Origin: Branchiostoma floridae
Lineage: Eukaryota; Chordata; Leptocardii; Amphioxiformes; Branchiostomatidae
Length of the DNA: 64,000 bases
Reading direction: 5' to 3'
Assembly: GCF_000003815.2 (NCBI RefSeq)
Contig: NC_049988.1
Coordinates: 2,226,785 to 2,290,784 of the forward strand
Below the pieces are notes generated by a model. It saw only the letters and a list, made by a program, of their open reading frames with translations, was not told the DNA's origin and searched no databases. Positions 23,472 through 33,902 of this stretch are shown here, piece after piece. Position numbers and translations under genes: made by a program. Position 1 is the stretch's first letter. Every line of letters begins with the position of its first letter.

Positions 23472-23676
23472 TACTCTCAAAGCAGAGGTTAATAGGCTCC
23501 AGCTGTTTTTTAACGTTTTTTAGTCGTTTTTATCGGGCTTTCTATTTTGTATTGTATCTCGCATTGTCATATCCTAACTTAGGTTTTGACAGTAGAGTTT
23601 TGACAATACAAGATACAATACAAAATAGAAAGTTTGAGCCGGAACAGCCGGAGCCCTAACCTCTGTTTGAAGATTA
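23472..23676. mobile_element. Hairpin MITE, CTCxAAGCAGAGG family
   Basis: The left tip TACTCTCAAAGCAGAGGTTA pairs with the right tip (complement of TAACCTCTGTTTGAAGATTA). The middle folds on itself: TTTTGTATTGTATCT (about 23550) pairs with AGATACAATACAAAATAGAA (about 23610). No ORF. Target duplication is not clear at this copy. Confidence 0.7.
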
Positions 23677-24158
23677 AGAGGAGGCGCCTCGAGCACGTAT
23701 CAGCCTCATTACTCACACTTTGGGAACCTACAGGCTGCAAGTAATACACCAGATTAATTATGGGCCAGAATGCTTACATCTGCTTGGACTGATTTGCTGA
23801 TGTAAGGATGTCCCATTGGAAAAGTTTATCATCTGTATTTACAAGACTCAGCTCCATTTTTAATTAAAGGGTTTACAACGCTTTGGAGAAGGAGAAAGCA
23901 GACAAATTAAAACAACTCCGAGAGATCCGAGTCCTTACATATGTAACATACTGGCCGAGCAGATGTGGTGGGAGAGGCTCAGAGGAAACCACGTACACGG
24001 TGTGTTGAATGATATTTCCCTCCCAGGCTAGACACTCCTACACATACATACATCCTTGTACTTGGAGATTACAGTTGGCTGGGTGAGCTCGCCCACTGAA
24101 AGATTCTACCCCGCCAGACTAATATGCTATTTCGTATCCTTTCATTTACTAGGAAAGC

Positions 24159-24248
24159 TACTCTCCAAGCAGAGGTTGAGTCGCGTGGATATAGTAGTAT
24201 TTTTTCCGACTACTATATCTACGCGACTCAACCTCTGCTTGGAGAGTA
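24159..24248. mobile_element. 90-bp near-perfect hairpin MITE with 9-bp target duplication
   Basis: TACTCTCCAAGCAGAGGTTG continues to GAGTCGCGTGGATATAGTAG, then a TATTTTTTC loop, then the full complement back to GGAGAGTA. Arms are about 41 bases with one or two mismatches. The flanks are TAGGAAAGC (24150-24158) and TAGGGAAGC (24249-24257), a 9-bp target duplication with one change. Nine-base duplications are typical of Mutator-like elements. Confidence 0.85.
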
Positions 24249-24259
24249 TAGGGAAGCTA

Positions 24260-24740
24260 CTTCACTGGGCCCAGCAAATATAGTAACCCAGCAAATCCAG
24301 TATACTGCAAAGCTTTATGATAGATATCCTGGAAGCCAGATTGTTTTCAGGGCCAACACTGACAAACTCCTGTTTTCTATGACCGACATGTCACAAAGGA
24401 AATTCTACAACAGCCGCCCTGAGTGTCCTAGGTTACGCCTTGAGTTACGGAACCGCCTGGGGTTCAGTGATAACTGTCCAAGTAGAGTTTTGTGTAGAAG
24501 ATTGTGTTTTCTGGTGGGGAGACTCCGAGTGTGGACATGGTCAGCTGGGGGTTTTAAAATTACCTTTGGGGTATATTCACTATGAAAACAGCCTGGGAGA
24601 TCGGCTTCTACCATGCCAGTACAAACATAGGCACCAACAAAGATCAACAAACAGTATACGAGTTTCACGACTTCCAGACTGTTACAAGCCAGCTTCCCGG
24701 CTTCGGGGCCGTAGAAGGACAAGCCGCTTATGGTCGGCTG
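24260..24740 (+). pseudogene. Coding-like fragment of unknown gene
   Basis: Three consecutive readings in different plus-strand frames look like one protein split by indels. They are QIVFRANTDKLLFSMTDMSQ (about 24330-24400), then SYGTAWGSVITVQVEFCVED and WWGDSECGHGQLGVLKLPLG (about 24440-24580), then AWEIGFYHASTNIGTNKDQQ and VYEFHDFQTVTSQLPGFGAV (about 24590-24730). I recognise no family. Lying between MITEs inside the large inverted structure, it may be a captured host gene fragment. Confidence 0.3.
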
Positions 24741-25480
24741 GTTAATCTCCAAGCAGATCCTATGGTGCCATAAGATAGTAATATGTAGTTTAATATATAC
24801 ATTTGGGGAAACGGGTGTGGTGAGGGGTAAATATTATATCCTTGTTCCCTGTATATCAATTCCACAAGGTACGAATTAGGTTTCGGCGTTTGTGTGTTTG
24901 TGTGTGTGTTTTTCATGCCTTTTGGGGTTCCTGTTCGAGACTCGGGAACTATTTACGGCTGGATACCAGGCTAATAATTCCAGGTTACAAAAACATAATA
25001 ATTAAACACTCCTAGTAACTCATAAACAATATCGACCATGACTATAACCCTACTAACCTTTGATATAAAGAGAGCCAGTAGCGTTCCATGTGGAGACATC
25101 CGGTGACCGCCCTATGTTCGAGACATCCATGATGCACACGGGTTTCCACGCGATTATCGTGTCCAGCGAAACTTCCGACCTCGCGCGACGACTGGACTCT
25201 CTACACTGTCCGCGGAGTTGGAACATATATTCGATGACGCTGATGTACCATCCAAAAACAAGTTGACGAATGGCACAAGTCTATGTGAAGGAAAAGTCTG
25301 TAGACAGCATAAGTTGAAGCAAGGACGCTACATCGTAACGTCCTTGGTTGAAGACGTGAGCTAAGTGCGCTGACCAGAACGGGTGAATGTGCTAATTACA
25401 AACAGATACGGCCTGACAAGGGATGTTCTTCCCTACCAGGACAGATTCTGTTCCGCACCCTTGTGTAACATGGTAGATTG
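24741..25480. other. No gene; one MITE end
   Basis: At about 24748 the phrase AATCTCCAAGCAGATCC, followed by TATGGTGCCATAAGATAGTA, is one end of the family seen whole at 30793-30965 and 45885-46044. The other end is not found nearby, so the copy is truncated. A short GT-rich run lies at about 24890-24910. Nothing else recognised. Confidence 0.5.
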
Positions 25481-25938
25481 GGCCACAGCAAGTAAATTGT
25501 ATGGATGACATCGGGCAGAAAAGTCAGATAGGGCGATAGGGAAAAATTGTGTGATGGGGCGACATTTCAAAATAGACACCATAAACGTTGTAACAAGAAC
25601 TAAATGGACAAAACTTGGTATCACAGCCAACAAGGCATTCATTTTTGTATACAAGACGGGATTGAACTGTTGTAGTAAAAGTGACACTAGTGTGGTAGAC
25701 TGACAACTACACTCATAGCTTCGTATTAATTGGTGCCACTTTTACGAGTCGACTATCAAACTTGTTTAACTTCTACAACTACAGCCGTGGCATGGGTACG
25801 TCGCAATTGTCACTACTACTTAAGTAGAATCATTAGACTACAAAACGACACAACATACGTGCTCATTTTGTTAATTTTTTTGAAATCAGGCGAAAATGAG
25901 CGCGTGGATGTCATCCATAAAATTTACTTGCTGTGGCC
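25481..25938. mobile_element. Short Harbinger-like MITE (458 bp)
   Basis: Terminal inverted repeats GGCCACAGCAAGTAAATT and its complement (AATTTACTTGCTGTGGCC) are followed inward by the same TATGGATGACATC block as the 0.87-kb elements at 14943 and 28904. The flank on the right is TTA, and on the left TTG, consistent with a 3-bp target duplication carrying one mutation. No transposase is inside. Confidence 0.7.
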
Positions 25939-26267
25939 TTATCTTGTGAAAGAAGGGCTGAGCCCCGTAGAGACTCCCAGTGAGCACTAGAGACGGGTCG
26001 TCTTCTCCCGAGATGCCGCCACAACTGTGTCAACTGTGTTTGGACTATTTTAACTCCTCAGAGTCGGATAATGACCAGGAAACGCGCTGAAGTTTGGGCA
26101 CTGGGTGTCCAACCTGTCAGTGGCTTTTCAAGAATTTCCAGAACCGTAAGGTAGGTTTACATGCTTGTTTGTTTTGAACATTCATATCTCACAAGGAAAA
26201 TTACCCACGTTGCTATACATGTTGGTTTGGGTATTAGGAAAATACATCCCATACATCAGATTTTCAG

Positions 26268-26453
26268 ATGACTGGCGAGAGTAACAGATATCTCTACACG
26301 GTGAATTGTATCAAGACCGGAGAGGCCTGGTGGCATTTCTCTGTGACCGCCCAGTATAATTTTTTTTTCGGTCCACAGATTAACAACGAGAGCCTTTTTG
26401 GAATCCATGTACAAATCCCCGTTCTCGGAGTAACGCCACCGAAACTTAACTTG
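26268..26453 (+). other. Candidate single exon, unknown gene
   Basis: Behind an acceptor GATTTTCAG and ending at a consensus donor TTGA|GTAAGT, one frame is fully open and reads YLYTVNCIKTGEAWWHFSVT then NNESLFGIHVQIPVLGVTPP. It looks like a beta-rich extracellular or cytosolic domain, but I recognise no family and find no joining exon. It may be a trapped gene fragment in the repeat-rich region. Confidence 0.25.
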
Positions 26454-26584
26454 AGTAAGTAAAGTTGTCAAACCAAGTTTCTTAGGATACATTATATTAT
26501 GGCATTCATCCCATGTTTATTAGACGATAGACACTTGAAAAACTCAAGACCAGAAAACAAAAACAACAAGAAACTAGAGTTCGG

Positions 26585-27645
26585 CGACCTCATACCTCCA
26601 TGAAAATTTAGAGCTTTCATAAATTTCATGCAATTGACTAACACATTTACATAATTTATGCATGGTGTTGTTTATCATTGACTAACGTACACATGTCACA
26701 ATTATAAAATTCCCATTATTAATCATAAAGCGGTTTTGCAATTTTTACATAAATTATGCAAATAAGTTCCTCATTACCATATTTGGTATCTGCTTATATT
26801 CTACCTATCATAATTAACATGTGTTACATTTATTGAAGTCCAGTTATTGAAAACAATGGAATTATACAATTTCATCATTAATTATGCAAATTAAGCTGTC
26901 ATTTGCATAACATGTATATCATTATGAACATCTTTGCCTAAGGTACCCGCATGCCTAATATGATGCCAATACGTCAATCCTTTCTGCAGTTATCCTCATT
27001 GGAATGTCTTGACAAAAACGCCCCTGCAGTTCCCAAATTAAATGTTAGGGGGCTGAAACTTGCCCCACTTTGTCATGACACTGAAAGGTATCTACCACCC
27101 AAATGTCAAGACCATATCACGTCAGGGACAAGAGATACATAGAAAAAACTGCTATGATAGAATATTCTCATTTATTATGCAAATGTAATATAATTTTGCA
27201 TAATTAGTATTTCATTTTGTACAACATTGTCTGAGGTACCTACATACCAAAAATCATGAAAATCCGCTGTTCCCTTCTTGAGTTATCGTCTTCAGAAGTT
27301 TTTAACAAAAATGCCCCTGCTATCCCAAAATTAGACGCTAGGGGGCCCAAACTTATGTCACTCATTCCTGAGCGCAAGAGCTATCTAACACCCAATATAG
27401 GGACCATAGCTTGTTCAGAACACGAGATAGCAAAACCGGAAGTTGCGCTGCAGTACCAAGGGAAGCCGCTAGGGGGCCCAAAATCTAATCACTTCCAGCT
27501 TTCATCACACCCTACCAACACACCAAGTATGAAACCAATCCATCCAGCCGTTCTTGAGTTATCTTGTTGACAGACAGACAGACACACACACAAACGCAGG
27601 GTAAAATATAACCTCCATGACATTTCATGGAGGTAGCAACTAGAA
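26585..27645. mobile_element. Non-autonomous dispersed repeat of about 1 kb
   Basis: The left end has GACCTCATACCTCCATG and the right end has its partial complement (CATTTCATGGAGGTAGC), just after an internal ACCTCCATGACATTTCATGG dyad at about 27609. The inside has two diverged copies of a block around AGTTATC, AAAATGCCCCTGC and CCAAATTAGACGCTAGGGGG (about 26985-27060 and 27285-27350), and ends with CAGACAGACAGACACACACA. No ORF. The long PuPy-rich tail after TTGAGTTATC is a pattern common to invertebrate dispersed repeats. The class is uncertain. Confidence 0.55.
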
Positions 27646-27823
27646 TATGCCGGGTTCTGAAGTGGATGCAGGGTCGGACATATGGTTTGGTCGTTACATG
27701 TATAATGGTGTGATCAGTCTCTTGTTTCCCAAGACTGGTGTAGATAACGATCTATGGTATGTGTTATGGCTTGCACTCGGACCGCCATCGTTGACCCAGA
27801 GAATTGTGACAGTGGGATTCAAG

Positions 27824-28007
27824 TACTCTTCAAGCAGAGGTTAGGCTGCGGCTGTGTTTTTTTCGGGCTTTCTATTTTGTATTTTATTTTGCCTTGGCTT
27901 TGACACGACTTTGACACAGCAAAATAAAATACAAAATAGAAAGCCCGATAAAAACGACTAAAAAACGTTAAAAAAACAGCCACAGCCTAACCTCTGCTTG
28001 GAGAGTA
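27824..28007. mobile_element. Hairpin MITE (184 bp), 9-bp target duplication
   Basis: Tips TACTCTTCAAGCAGAGGTTA and the complement of TAACCTCTGCTTGGAGAGTA are inverted. The interior folds: CGGGCTTTCTATTTTGTATT (about 27868) pairs with AATACAAAATAGAAAGCCCG (about 27930). The flanks are GGATTCAAG (27815-27823) and GGGTTCAAG (28008-28016), a 9-bp target duplication with one mismatch. Confidence 0.85.
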
Positions 28008-28498
28008 GGGTTCAAGCACCGCCAACCGACTTTGCCTAACGCCTGTCATGCTTTTGTCCGAATCGGTTGGGTGCTTGGTTTTGGGAGCTTGGCTGGCCGG
28101 ATCCGGCGTAGCCTGGTTACCAAACCCCAGCCCGATCTCAGGTATCTATCGTGCCAACACGAAAGATATTTGAGGTTGGGGTATGGTATCCAGGCTAGAT
28201 CCTTCGTAGGGATTCGAATTTCGGGAGCGACCTTGGAGTAGAAACATTCCCATGATTCTGACCTCCGCTGTGCAGTTATGCAGACACATTATCCCTAATT
28301 CCAAGTAGAAACATCTGATTAGGACTGGACCGTCACCCCCAGTAGACTCTCTTCTTTTGTGTAGGTGAATAACTTAACGGACACCAAGGAGAAGTTTGTT
28401 GTAACTATGATTTCAATTTAGTGTATATTTCATTTCCTGTGCTGCTAAACAACACAAACCTGAGCGCGAGCGATAAACGTCTTACAACTACAAGCAAC

Positions 28499-28717
28499 TA
28501 TTTTCCAAGCAGAGGTTGGGTAGCGGGGATCAGTATTGGCCAGGATTTTAACTTGCTTGGACCCCCCGCTGGCCGATGAAAATCCAGGCCACTGCCAATG
28601 TAGACACACGACGTATTCCATGTAATAATGTCGAATCACTGCATTTAGCCCACATGGGCATGAACATGCAAATAATGATCTCTGTCACTATCCCCGCTAC
28701 CGAACCTCTGCTTGGAG
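28499..28717. mobile_element. MITE of about 219 bp, CCAAGCAGAGGTTgGGTAGCGGGGAT type
   Basis: Left TTCCAAGCAGAGGTTGGGTA with GCGGGGAT pairs with right ATCCCCGCTACCGAACCTCT then GCTTGGAG. The flanks ACAAGCAAC (28490-28498) and ACAAGCGAC (28718-28726) form a 9-bp target duplication with one mismatch. It has the same core tip as the copies inside the inverted-repeat arms (19494, 19889, 31746). Confidence 0.75.
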
Positions 28718-28903
28718 ACAAGCGACCTTTTCCTCAAATCCGGGACAAATGCAGTGGTGCATGTCTCCATCCCAGCAGGACACGGAGGCCGGGTCACAGG
28801 GGCAAATCAGCCTTCTTCACGGCTTCTATGCGCGTGTTTCTAGGGGAGGTAACACGATCTTTCGACATACTAGTAATACCTACCTGACATAATACTCTAC
28901 TAA

Positions 28904-29776
28904 GGCCATGTTGATTTGATTATATGGATGACATCCTCTGGGAACTCCAAAACTGATGCGAGCGAGCGAATAAAAAAAAAGTATGGCCCCACCAAAAAAG
29001 TTGCCTTCAGTATGAAATCAAAGTGGCCAGGAAGGTTGAACATAGGACTAAATACACATAGCATGGTATACCAGCAGTTAGGTGTAGGGACCAGTACATC
29101 ATACGGGTGCAAGACTTTTTTTTTTCTTCTTGGACCAATCAAAAAAAAAAAAACAGACCTGAAAAAACAAGAGATGAACAGGTTTCGCCAATTACAAAAT
29201 GGACACACTATGTCGGCAGCCATTTTGGGTCTTACCGGGGGGCCAAGAAGACAACCAGAGCGAAGTCAAGTAGAGTTTATAGTCAATTGTACCAAGTTTC
29301 TACAGTCAAAGGTACAGAGAAAGTTAGCCTTTATTACATGGAGATGGGATCTTAAAATGCAGTGGGAGTCCAATAATCCACCAAACAGATTCCTTTGAAG
29401 CAAAATTGACCAATTACCATTGTATCGAGTATTGCCAGTTCTCATGTTTCCACAGACAATCAGGTCCAGGTTCAGGTCCGGACCTGGAAATGATCCTCTG
29501 GACCTGAATTTTCTGTACTGGTACCTCCCCCAACCAACAATAGATTTTTTTCTTTCTGTCCTTTCACATCTTATTCTTTGACTTTAGATTCATTTTGGCA
29601 TTCTATGGCATTAGTTATCTGTTTACTGCTACTTTTTTTCAATCTACGGAATATTTGTGCTCATTTTACAGCTGTTTTGCACAATTTATTGTGTGGTCGA
29701 AAACTTTTTTTTTTTGGAAATGGCCGAAAATTGGTGCGAGCGCGGATGTCATCCATATAATCAAAGCAACATGGCC
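28904..29776. mobile_element. Harbinger-like non-autonomous DNA transposon, copy 2
   Basis: 873 bp, same orientation and nearly the same sequence as 14943-15818, including the A-run after GCGAGCGAATA and the GGTCCGGACCTGGAAATGAT block. Flanked by TAA at 28901-28903 and 29777-29779. The two copies differ by scattered substitutions and short indels, and their flanks are unrelated, so they are separate insertions. Confidence 0.85.
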
Positions 29777-29806
29777 TAAGACAAGATATATAGCAAATCA
29801 AGGCCC

Positions 29807-29995
29807 CCTCCCCTTTAAATCTAACAATAGAGGCCAAAGGCGTAGAAAGGCTGTGAAGGAGGTAAGACGTCGCCAGTGATTTCACTCCTTGGAGATAGCG
29901 CCCCCTCCCCTCAACAATAAAGGCCAAAGGCGTATATAGAAAGGCTGTGAAGGAGGTAAGAAGTCGTCAGTGATTTCACTCCTTGGAGATGGTAA
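29807..29995. repeat. Tandem duplication of about 90 bp
   Basis: The block with CCCCCTCCCCT, AACAATAGAGGCCAAAGGCG, AGAAAGGCTGTGAAGGAGGT and GTGATTTCACTCCTTGGAGA occurs twice, with AACAATA at 29823 and 29913 (period 90). It lies between the Harbinger copy and the inner end of the right inverted-repeat arm. Confidence 0.85.
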
Positions 29996-30792
29996 CCTCC
30001 TTATGAGCGATATTTCGGGAGTGGGGGGGCCGGTGTCACACTCACCGGAAGTACTCGCATGTGCTTTCGGAATGTCCAAGCAGATACATGGGAGGAAAAG
30101 TCATTATCCAAGGGCTAAACTAACCTCTACATTAAATATTTTCGTTTGAAACATACCGTTAACTTTGGAAATGATAAGCACGTGTTTGACGTGTTCCCTG
30201 TTGTGGTAAAACACCCGACGTTTCTGAACACAGTATCAGGCTATACAGGTCCTGTCTCCACACACACAAACAAACACTCCAGTTCCAGAATTCCATCGCC
30301 ATATAAATGAATAAAACCATATATGACAGAAGGTCATTTTGTCGTATTCTGTCCATGTATAAAGCAGTCTTACTAGATAGCAGAGTGTTCCTTGAACCTT
30401 GAACTCTACTCTTGAAATGTGCCAAAATCTCTGTATCCCAAGAGTCTCTACTCTTCAAACTTTCTGTGTACCTTCCTTCATATCTGATCGATAGTCACTC
30501 AACTGCTTCCGTTAGCTGAGACTCCACCATTAGCAAGACATTGTGGCCGATGTCAGTCATATTTATAAGCAGGTTCGGCGCTGCTATTTTACTTTGACCT
30601 ACGTTCAACGTCACTCAAGATGGGATGGTCTTCAAACAAATCTCCTTATGTGTGTGATAGTCACTTAACTGCTTCGTAAATGTTATCCCGACTATCGTTA
30701 TCGAGAAAGTGGCATATTACATTTAGAAGCGTGTCTGTATGGGAGTACTTGGATTTATAAGCTACAACAGATACATTTGAAGCGTTTACAGT

Positions 30793-30965
30793 AATCTCCA
30801 AGTAGATACTACGGTAGCGTAAGATAGTATCAAAAGCTGCCAGAGGAGTAAAGCCGGCTCAGGAGTGTGCTTTGTTACCGGGCAAATGGACACATTTTGG
30901 CTGACTACGCTCCTTGACCAGTCTGGTACTATCTTATGCCATAGTAGGATCTGCTTTGAGATTAG
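30793..30965. mobile_element. MITE (about 173 bp) with a datable empty site
   Basis: Left end AATCTCCAAGTAGATACTAC with GGTAGCGTAAGATAGTATC; right end GGTACTATCTTATGCCATAG with TAGGATCTGCTTTGAGATTA. The element is flanked by GTTTACAGT at 30784-30792 and 30966-30974. In the other arm the corresponding unfilled position (about 20420, ACTGTAAAC in that orientation) has this sequence once. The element therefore inserted after the arms were duplicated and created a 9-bp target duplication. Confidence 0.85.
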
Positions 30966-31989
30966 GTTTACAGTACCGCACACTACGGGCACTGGACCGG
31001 CCATCAGGATGTTAATCCCAAACAATCAATTAATTATGTGATAATCAGCTGTAAATGGCCGTTACACACGCCCAGGCGTATGTCCCTTTCTGTTCGATTT
31101 CAAGATGCTGGTAGACATTTGAAGCCTTTTAGAAAAGCCTTGTCAGCCCACAAAAAGTTAAGATTACAATACGCTTAAATTTTAGAGTTAGACGAATATG
31201 CCTTAGACCGGTCGGTGACATGTCATAGGCCGTTGCCAATAGCAACAAACGATGAACGAAAAAACAAACACCGTCAGTACCCACTGGGGTAGGCAACTTG
31301 TCATGTTTTCCCATCGTCTTATGTGCTGTGCTTGGAGCTTCCTGCTTGGAAATTGGTTGATTGACAGTGATGCAGGTAACGCTACTATCATGTTATAAGA
31401 TCCGACATGATCGACATGTTTTTAATTTATATTAGGCAAGCCTTGTGACCCTACATGTAAATGTAGTGAGCTTTAGCATACTAACGCTTTATACCTGCGT
31501 AGATCAGGTGCTAAAATGTAAAATCAGCTTTAAAACGTTTTAGGAAAAGCGTCAGGAAAAAGGCACCAACCATTCGGGGATGTATTAGTATAGTAGAGTA
31601 GCTGTTTCTCCAACCTATCAAGTGACTCACTCAAGACCCCCTCCCGTCTTGTCGGCAATTCCTAAAACGCTTGTTAGTTAATGTTACCAACCACAACTTT
31701 CACACAACAGACACGCTACCACGAAAAAGTAGGTGGTACATATTCTCCAAGCAGAGGTTGGGTAGCAAGGATTTGAAGTGGCCGAGATTTTAATGGGGAG
31801 CCAAGAAGTAAAAAATTCCAGCCACTACTCAGTGACTCAACCTGAAGAGACCAAATACATCCAACATTTTTTTTTCAATTACATGAATTTCCTATCTATT
31901 TTGTAGACATGTTTTATTCTTCACTGTCGCCCAACATATGACACAAATGTCATTCCACCTTCCTAATAGCCCTTTAACACTTTGTTTAC

Positions 31990-32440
31990 AGGACCCCTTG
32001 TACAAGACAGACGACTTCACGGTCGTCCCGGCAGGGTCCAACGATGGTCAAGAGATGGTACCCTAGTTTGTGAAGGTCATCACCAGCTACCAGGACAAAC
32101 AGCGCCTGAAACTCCGTGCCAAACAATGACGGGGTGTATGTGAGGGAGTCGATTGAGAACAAGCCTCTCGAAGAATACACTGCCAAGTATGAGGAGATCG
32201 TCGCTGTACATCTGTCACAAGATAAGACACGTACTCCACTGGCCGGCTGACTCCCCTAGTGTACTATAGACTCTATTTGTCCACTTTCTACAATTAGGTC
32301 ATCGATCCGCGGAGCCTGGTAGAGGCTAGTAGCAGAGATAGAGAGGGCCTGAAACGCCGTGAAACAGGCCATGGGATTTAATGATGTACTTATTCCACTA
32401 CGAAATGTCTTGCCTGGATTGGTGATTGGAGCATAAAATA
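31990..32440 (+). pseudogene. Decayed gene-like fragments inside the right arm
   Basis: After GTTTACAG (about 31990) the plus strand reads DPLYKTDDFTVVPAGSNDGQ, an in-frame TAG, then KVITSYQDKQRLKLRAK, a frame change, and DGVYVRESIENKPLEEYTAK, ending in KTRTPLAG and a stop (about 32250). A second piece at about 32335-32438 reads EIERA, a stop, then VKQAMGFNDVLIPLRNVLPG and a stop. These pieces look like host-gene coding ends rather than transposase. The acceptor-like site at the start fits a captured final exon. This arm keeps about 60 bases deleted from the first piece in the left arm, but has its own stop codons. The parent gene is not identified. Confidence 0.4.
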
Positions 32441-32889
32441 ATTCGGTTGCCTGACAGACTGAAACAAGACTATGGTGTGTGGTAATAATGATATTCCTAT
32501 GTCTTTTTTCAAGTACACCTGTGTTGTCAAAATGTGGGGTAACACAATTAGGAAAGACCTTCATCCGGTTCTCAGGAGGAAGGTTTTCCAAAATTGCATT
32601 TCTATTTGGATGTCTAAATCTCCTTGCCGGAAATATAACTTTCTAAATACGCGTGTCCAGTGTCCAAGAAAGTACAACATTGACTTCTTCAGTGTAGTGT
32701 GACGCTTTTCATGATGCTATTAATGTAGTGTAATAGCAATACTGTCAATGTTGACATTCATTGTAGCATATCAGTTGAATACAAAACTAAAAACTTTGAT
32801 AGGACCGCTGAATTTTGTGAGAACACGTTATTGAATCATCTCATTCTTTTATAGAGAATCGCTCCTAGGAACAGGGCCGTTATTAACGT

Positions 32890-33448
32890 TTAGCCGTTCT
32901 GGTGGCACGAGGCTTTTAGCCGCGCCGACGTTACAAGGCTGTTGGCCGCGCTGCGCTGTGATACGGCGGCTTTTAACCGCGCTGCAGCTGGCGGCTTTTA
33001 GCCGCGCTAGCTGCGACCGACGGCGCGCTGAAGGCACCGGCGGCTTTTAGCCGCGCTGAAGGCACCGGTAGCTTTTAACCGCGCTGAAGGCACCGGCGGC
33101 TTTTAACCGCGCTGAAGCAGCGGCGGCTTTTAACCGCGCTGAAGGCACCGGCGGCTTTTAGCCGCGCTGAAGGCAGCGGCGGCTTTTAACCGCGCTGAAG
33201 GCACCGGCGGCTTTTAGCCGCGCTGAAGGCACCGGCGGCTTTTAACCGCGCTGAAGGCACCGGCGGCTTTTAGCCGCGCTGAAGGCACCGGCGGCTTTTA
33301 GCCGCGCTGAAGGCACCGGCGGCTTTTAACCGCGCTGTGTCGGGCGGATTTTAGCCGCGCTAAAGGCACCGGCGGCTTTTAACCGACCTGTGACCGGCGG
33401 ATTTTAGCCGCGCTGATGACCATCGGCGGCTTTTAGCCGCGCTGATGG
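32890..33448. repeat. 28-bp GC-rich minisatellite with self-complementary units (right arm)
   Basis: Inverted counterpart of 18012-18420. Units AAGGCACCGGCGGCTTTTAG plus CCGCGCTG repeat about 19 times, each containing the dyad GCGGCTTTTAGCCGC or its GGCTTTTAACC variant. The array is about 150 bases longer than in the left arm. Confidence 0.9.
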
Positions 33449-33696
33449 CGCTTTATTATAGCATACTCAGCAGCTTCACTTTCAACATTTGGGTATCTTG
33501 AGGTTTGAAAATTCGAGACGAAAAAAGGGAACAAATTGGATTTTCCCCTTTAAATTTGGATCGTGTTCTGATCATCTGTATCCCATTTTCTCCCACACTT
33601 TATCCCTTTTTATTTATCCTTGTGCCAGACCAAATATTGATTGTTCTGGAAGCCCAAGTTCCAAGTTTCGTCTAAGCTTACCTAACGTACAAAATA

Positions 33697-33796
33697 NNNN
33701 NNNNNNNNNNNNNNNNNNNNNNNNNNNNNNNNNNNNNNNNNNNNNNNNNNNNNNNNNNNNNNNNNNNNNNNNNNNNNNNNNNNNNNNNNNNNNNNN
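33697..33796. other. Assembly gap (100 N)
   Basis: Exactly 100 N, a scaffold join of unknown size, about 130 bases outside the outer end of the right inverted-repeat arm. Confidence 0.99.
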
Positions 33797-33902
33797 TTCT
33801 CGCTAAGTCGATATTCAGTAGCTTTCGTATGTGAACCAGCCTTGCTGCAATGACTCTTACACCCACGTTACATACATACATACATATTTGTACTCTTTTT
33901 TT

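Larger units (their letters stand above)
30015..33567 (-). repeat. Right arm of the giant inverted repeat
   Basis: This arm is the reverse-complement counterpart of 17895-21985, running from the GGGGGGGCCGGTGTCACA inner end to the GGATCGTGTT outer end at 33567. It carries one extra insertion (the MITE at 30793-30965), a longer minisatellite, and only one copy of the block duplicated in the left arm. The spacer between arms is about 8 kb, including one 100-N gap. The decayed gene-like fragments are present on the plus strand. Confidence 0.9.

Noticed and set aside
17895-33567. Polinton/Maverick element with long terminal inverted repeats
   Set aside because: No DNA polymerase B, retroviral-type integrase, packaging ATPase or capsid gene is readable between the arms, and arms of 3.5-4 kb with internal tandem hairpins do not fit Polinton ends.
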